Below are positions 63,306 through 64,000 of a stretch of DNA of 64,000 bases, one piece after another. Location: contig NZ_OX030782.1 in the NCBI RefSeq assembly GCF_943733665.1, positions 124,001-188,000 on the forward strand. The letters run 5' to 3'. The stretch is from Aquimarina sp. Aq107 (GTDB lineage Bacteria; Bacteroidota; Bacteroidia; Flavobacteriales; Flavobacteriaceae). The first letter of the stretch is position 1, and every line of letters starts with the position of its first letter. Position numbers and translations under genes: made by a program. Under the pieces are notes generated by a model that worked only from the letters and a program-made list of their open reading frames with translations, was not told the origin of the DNA and ran no database searches.

Positions 63306-64000
63306 TTAAAAATTAAAACGAAGAACAAAATCTGGAGTAAAACGTAAAGACTTATTTTCATAACCCTCAAGATAAAAATTGAAATTCTCATCTTGATTTT
63401 CTCTAAAACCCTGACTAATGGTGTTTTTCCTGTTATATATATTCCTTAGTGAAATCCCAATCATTCCATTTGTATTTTTTGATGTACTTAGAGGAAGTCT
63501 GTAGGTCACGGAGGCATCTAGTCTATGATATGGTTTAAATCGACTAGAATTAATACCTCTAGGGTCAATAACTCCACCATCTAGGTCGTTATCGTCTCTA
63601 AATATTTTAGTAAAAGGCCTTCCAGAAGCATAATTCCAGCCCAAAGCAAACTCAAATTGATTTACTTCTAAGGTCTGCGAAAGATTAAACACATGACGTT
63701 GATCATAACTGCCATCAAAATATGAATTTTGTACAAAAGGAAATGATGTAATGGTTTTACTTAGTGAGTAACCAGCCCAAAATCTATAATTGTTGATTCT
63801 TTTTTTTATTAAGAAATCAACTCCAATTCTTTCTTCTTTTCCGTAAAAAATAATAGTTTCATCATCATCAGGAACTGCTATATCTAGTACAAGATCACTT
63901 AATGAAGAAATGTCGGTTACTTTTTTGTAATATCCTTCTAAGTCAAAATTCCAGCCTTTGAAGGTATATAGAGCTCCTAACGTAAATTGCGCACTTTTTA
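63306..64000 (-). CDS. TonB-dependent receptor, C-terminal part (runs off the window)
   Basis: The frame stays open from 63306 to the right edge, about 231 residues; the GTG at 63692 is internal (HVFNLSQTLE). The sequence (WNFDLEGYYKKVTDISSLSDL, NNYRFWAGYSLSKTITSFP, GWNYASGRPFTK, FTPDFVLRFNF) is closely similar to the end of the neighbouring receptor, so the two are tandem duplicates. The N-terminal part lies outside. Confidence 0.88.
   Translation of the reverse strand, partial: KSAQFTLGALYTFKGWNFDLEGYYKKVTDISSLSDLVLDIAVPDDDETIIFYGKEERIGVDFLIKKRINNYRFWAGYSLSKTITSFPFVQNSYFDGSYDQRHVFNLSQTLEVNQFEFALGWNYASGRPFTKIFRDDNDLDGGVIDPRGINSSRFKPYHRLDASVTYRLPLSTSKNTNGMIGISLRNIYNRKNTISQGFRENQDENFNFYLEGYENKSLRFTPDFVLRFNF

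Overview
The window is a 64 kb chromosomal stretch from a Bacteroidetes bacterium, most likely a marine Flavobacteriaceae member (Aquimarina-like; this is inference). The support is low GC, promoters of the Bacteroidetes type (TTTG, about 19 bp, TAnnTTTG), several secreted proteins ending in type IX secretion (T9SS) sorting domains, a GldM-like protein, a PorE-like OmpA protein, STN-containing TonB receptors and a fused E1 2-oxoacid dehydrogenase. No rRNA, tRNA, insertion sequence or CRISPR array was seen.

Layout. 1-1.6 kb: the end of a YcaO (azoline-forming RiPP cyclodehydratase) gene followed by a KamA-family radical SAM gene. 1.6-2.6 kb: an unusual array of three short transcription units, each with the same tandem 10-bp operator, a fixed 21-bp gap, a TATATTTG box and a strong terminator hairpin. 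A fourth copy of the promoter drives a 154-aa unknown protein. A LytTR regulator and its propeller-type histidine kinase lie next to it on the other strand. 7-13 kb: mixed housekeeping and surface genes (SpoU methyltransferase, AGCS symporter, PorE-like OmpA protein). 13-29 kb: Era, a very large repeat-rich T9SS surface protein, a choice-of-anchor I lipoprotein, Der, a GldM-N-like membrane protein, MerR, CapA, M23 peptidase, AlaS and a GSCFA protein. 29.6-35.8 kb: an S24 repressor with a divergent 51-aa HTH-like protein, a T9SS M14 carboxypeptidase, and an overlapping endolysin-holin pair followed by a long hairpin. 35.8-39.9 kb: aromatic amino acid hydroxylase, T9SS serine endopeptidase and META lipoprotein.

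40-57.8 kb is a single catabolic block on the + strand: a TetR regulator, a promoter packed with perfect palindromes, then paaE, A, B, C, D, a VOC gene, paaG, H, I, a lipoprotein, paaJ, Z, F and Y, then a 2-oxoacid dehydrogenase E2, a branched-chain-type aminotransferase and a fused E1. There is no phenylacetate-CoA ligase (paaK) in the window. The aminotransferase plus 2-oxoacid dehydrogenase could supply phenylacetyl-CoA from phenylalanine through phenylpyruvate. The hydroxylase at 35.8-37.6 kb would be the competing route to tyrosine.

57.8-60 kb is an accessory island. It holds two double-glycine-leader, cysteine-rich peptides on the - strand, interleaved with two near-identical 211-bp + strand copies of a probable small RNA (consensus promoter, covarying hairpin with a CCCCC loop, terminator). 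60-64 kb: a lipocalin-like lipoprotein and two paralogous TonB-dependent receptors, the second cut by the window edge.
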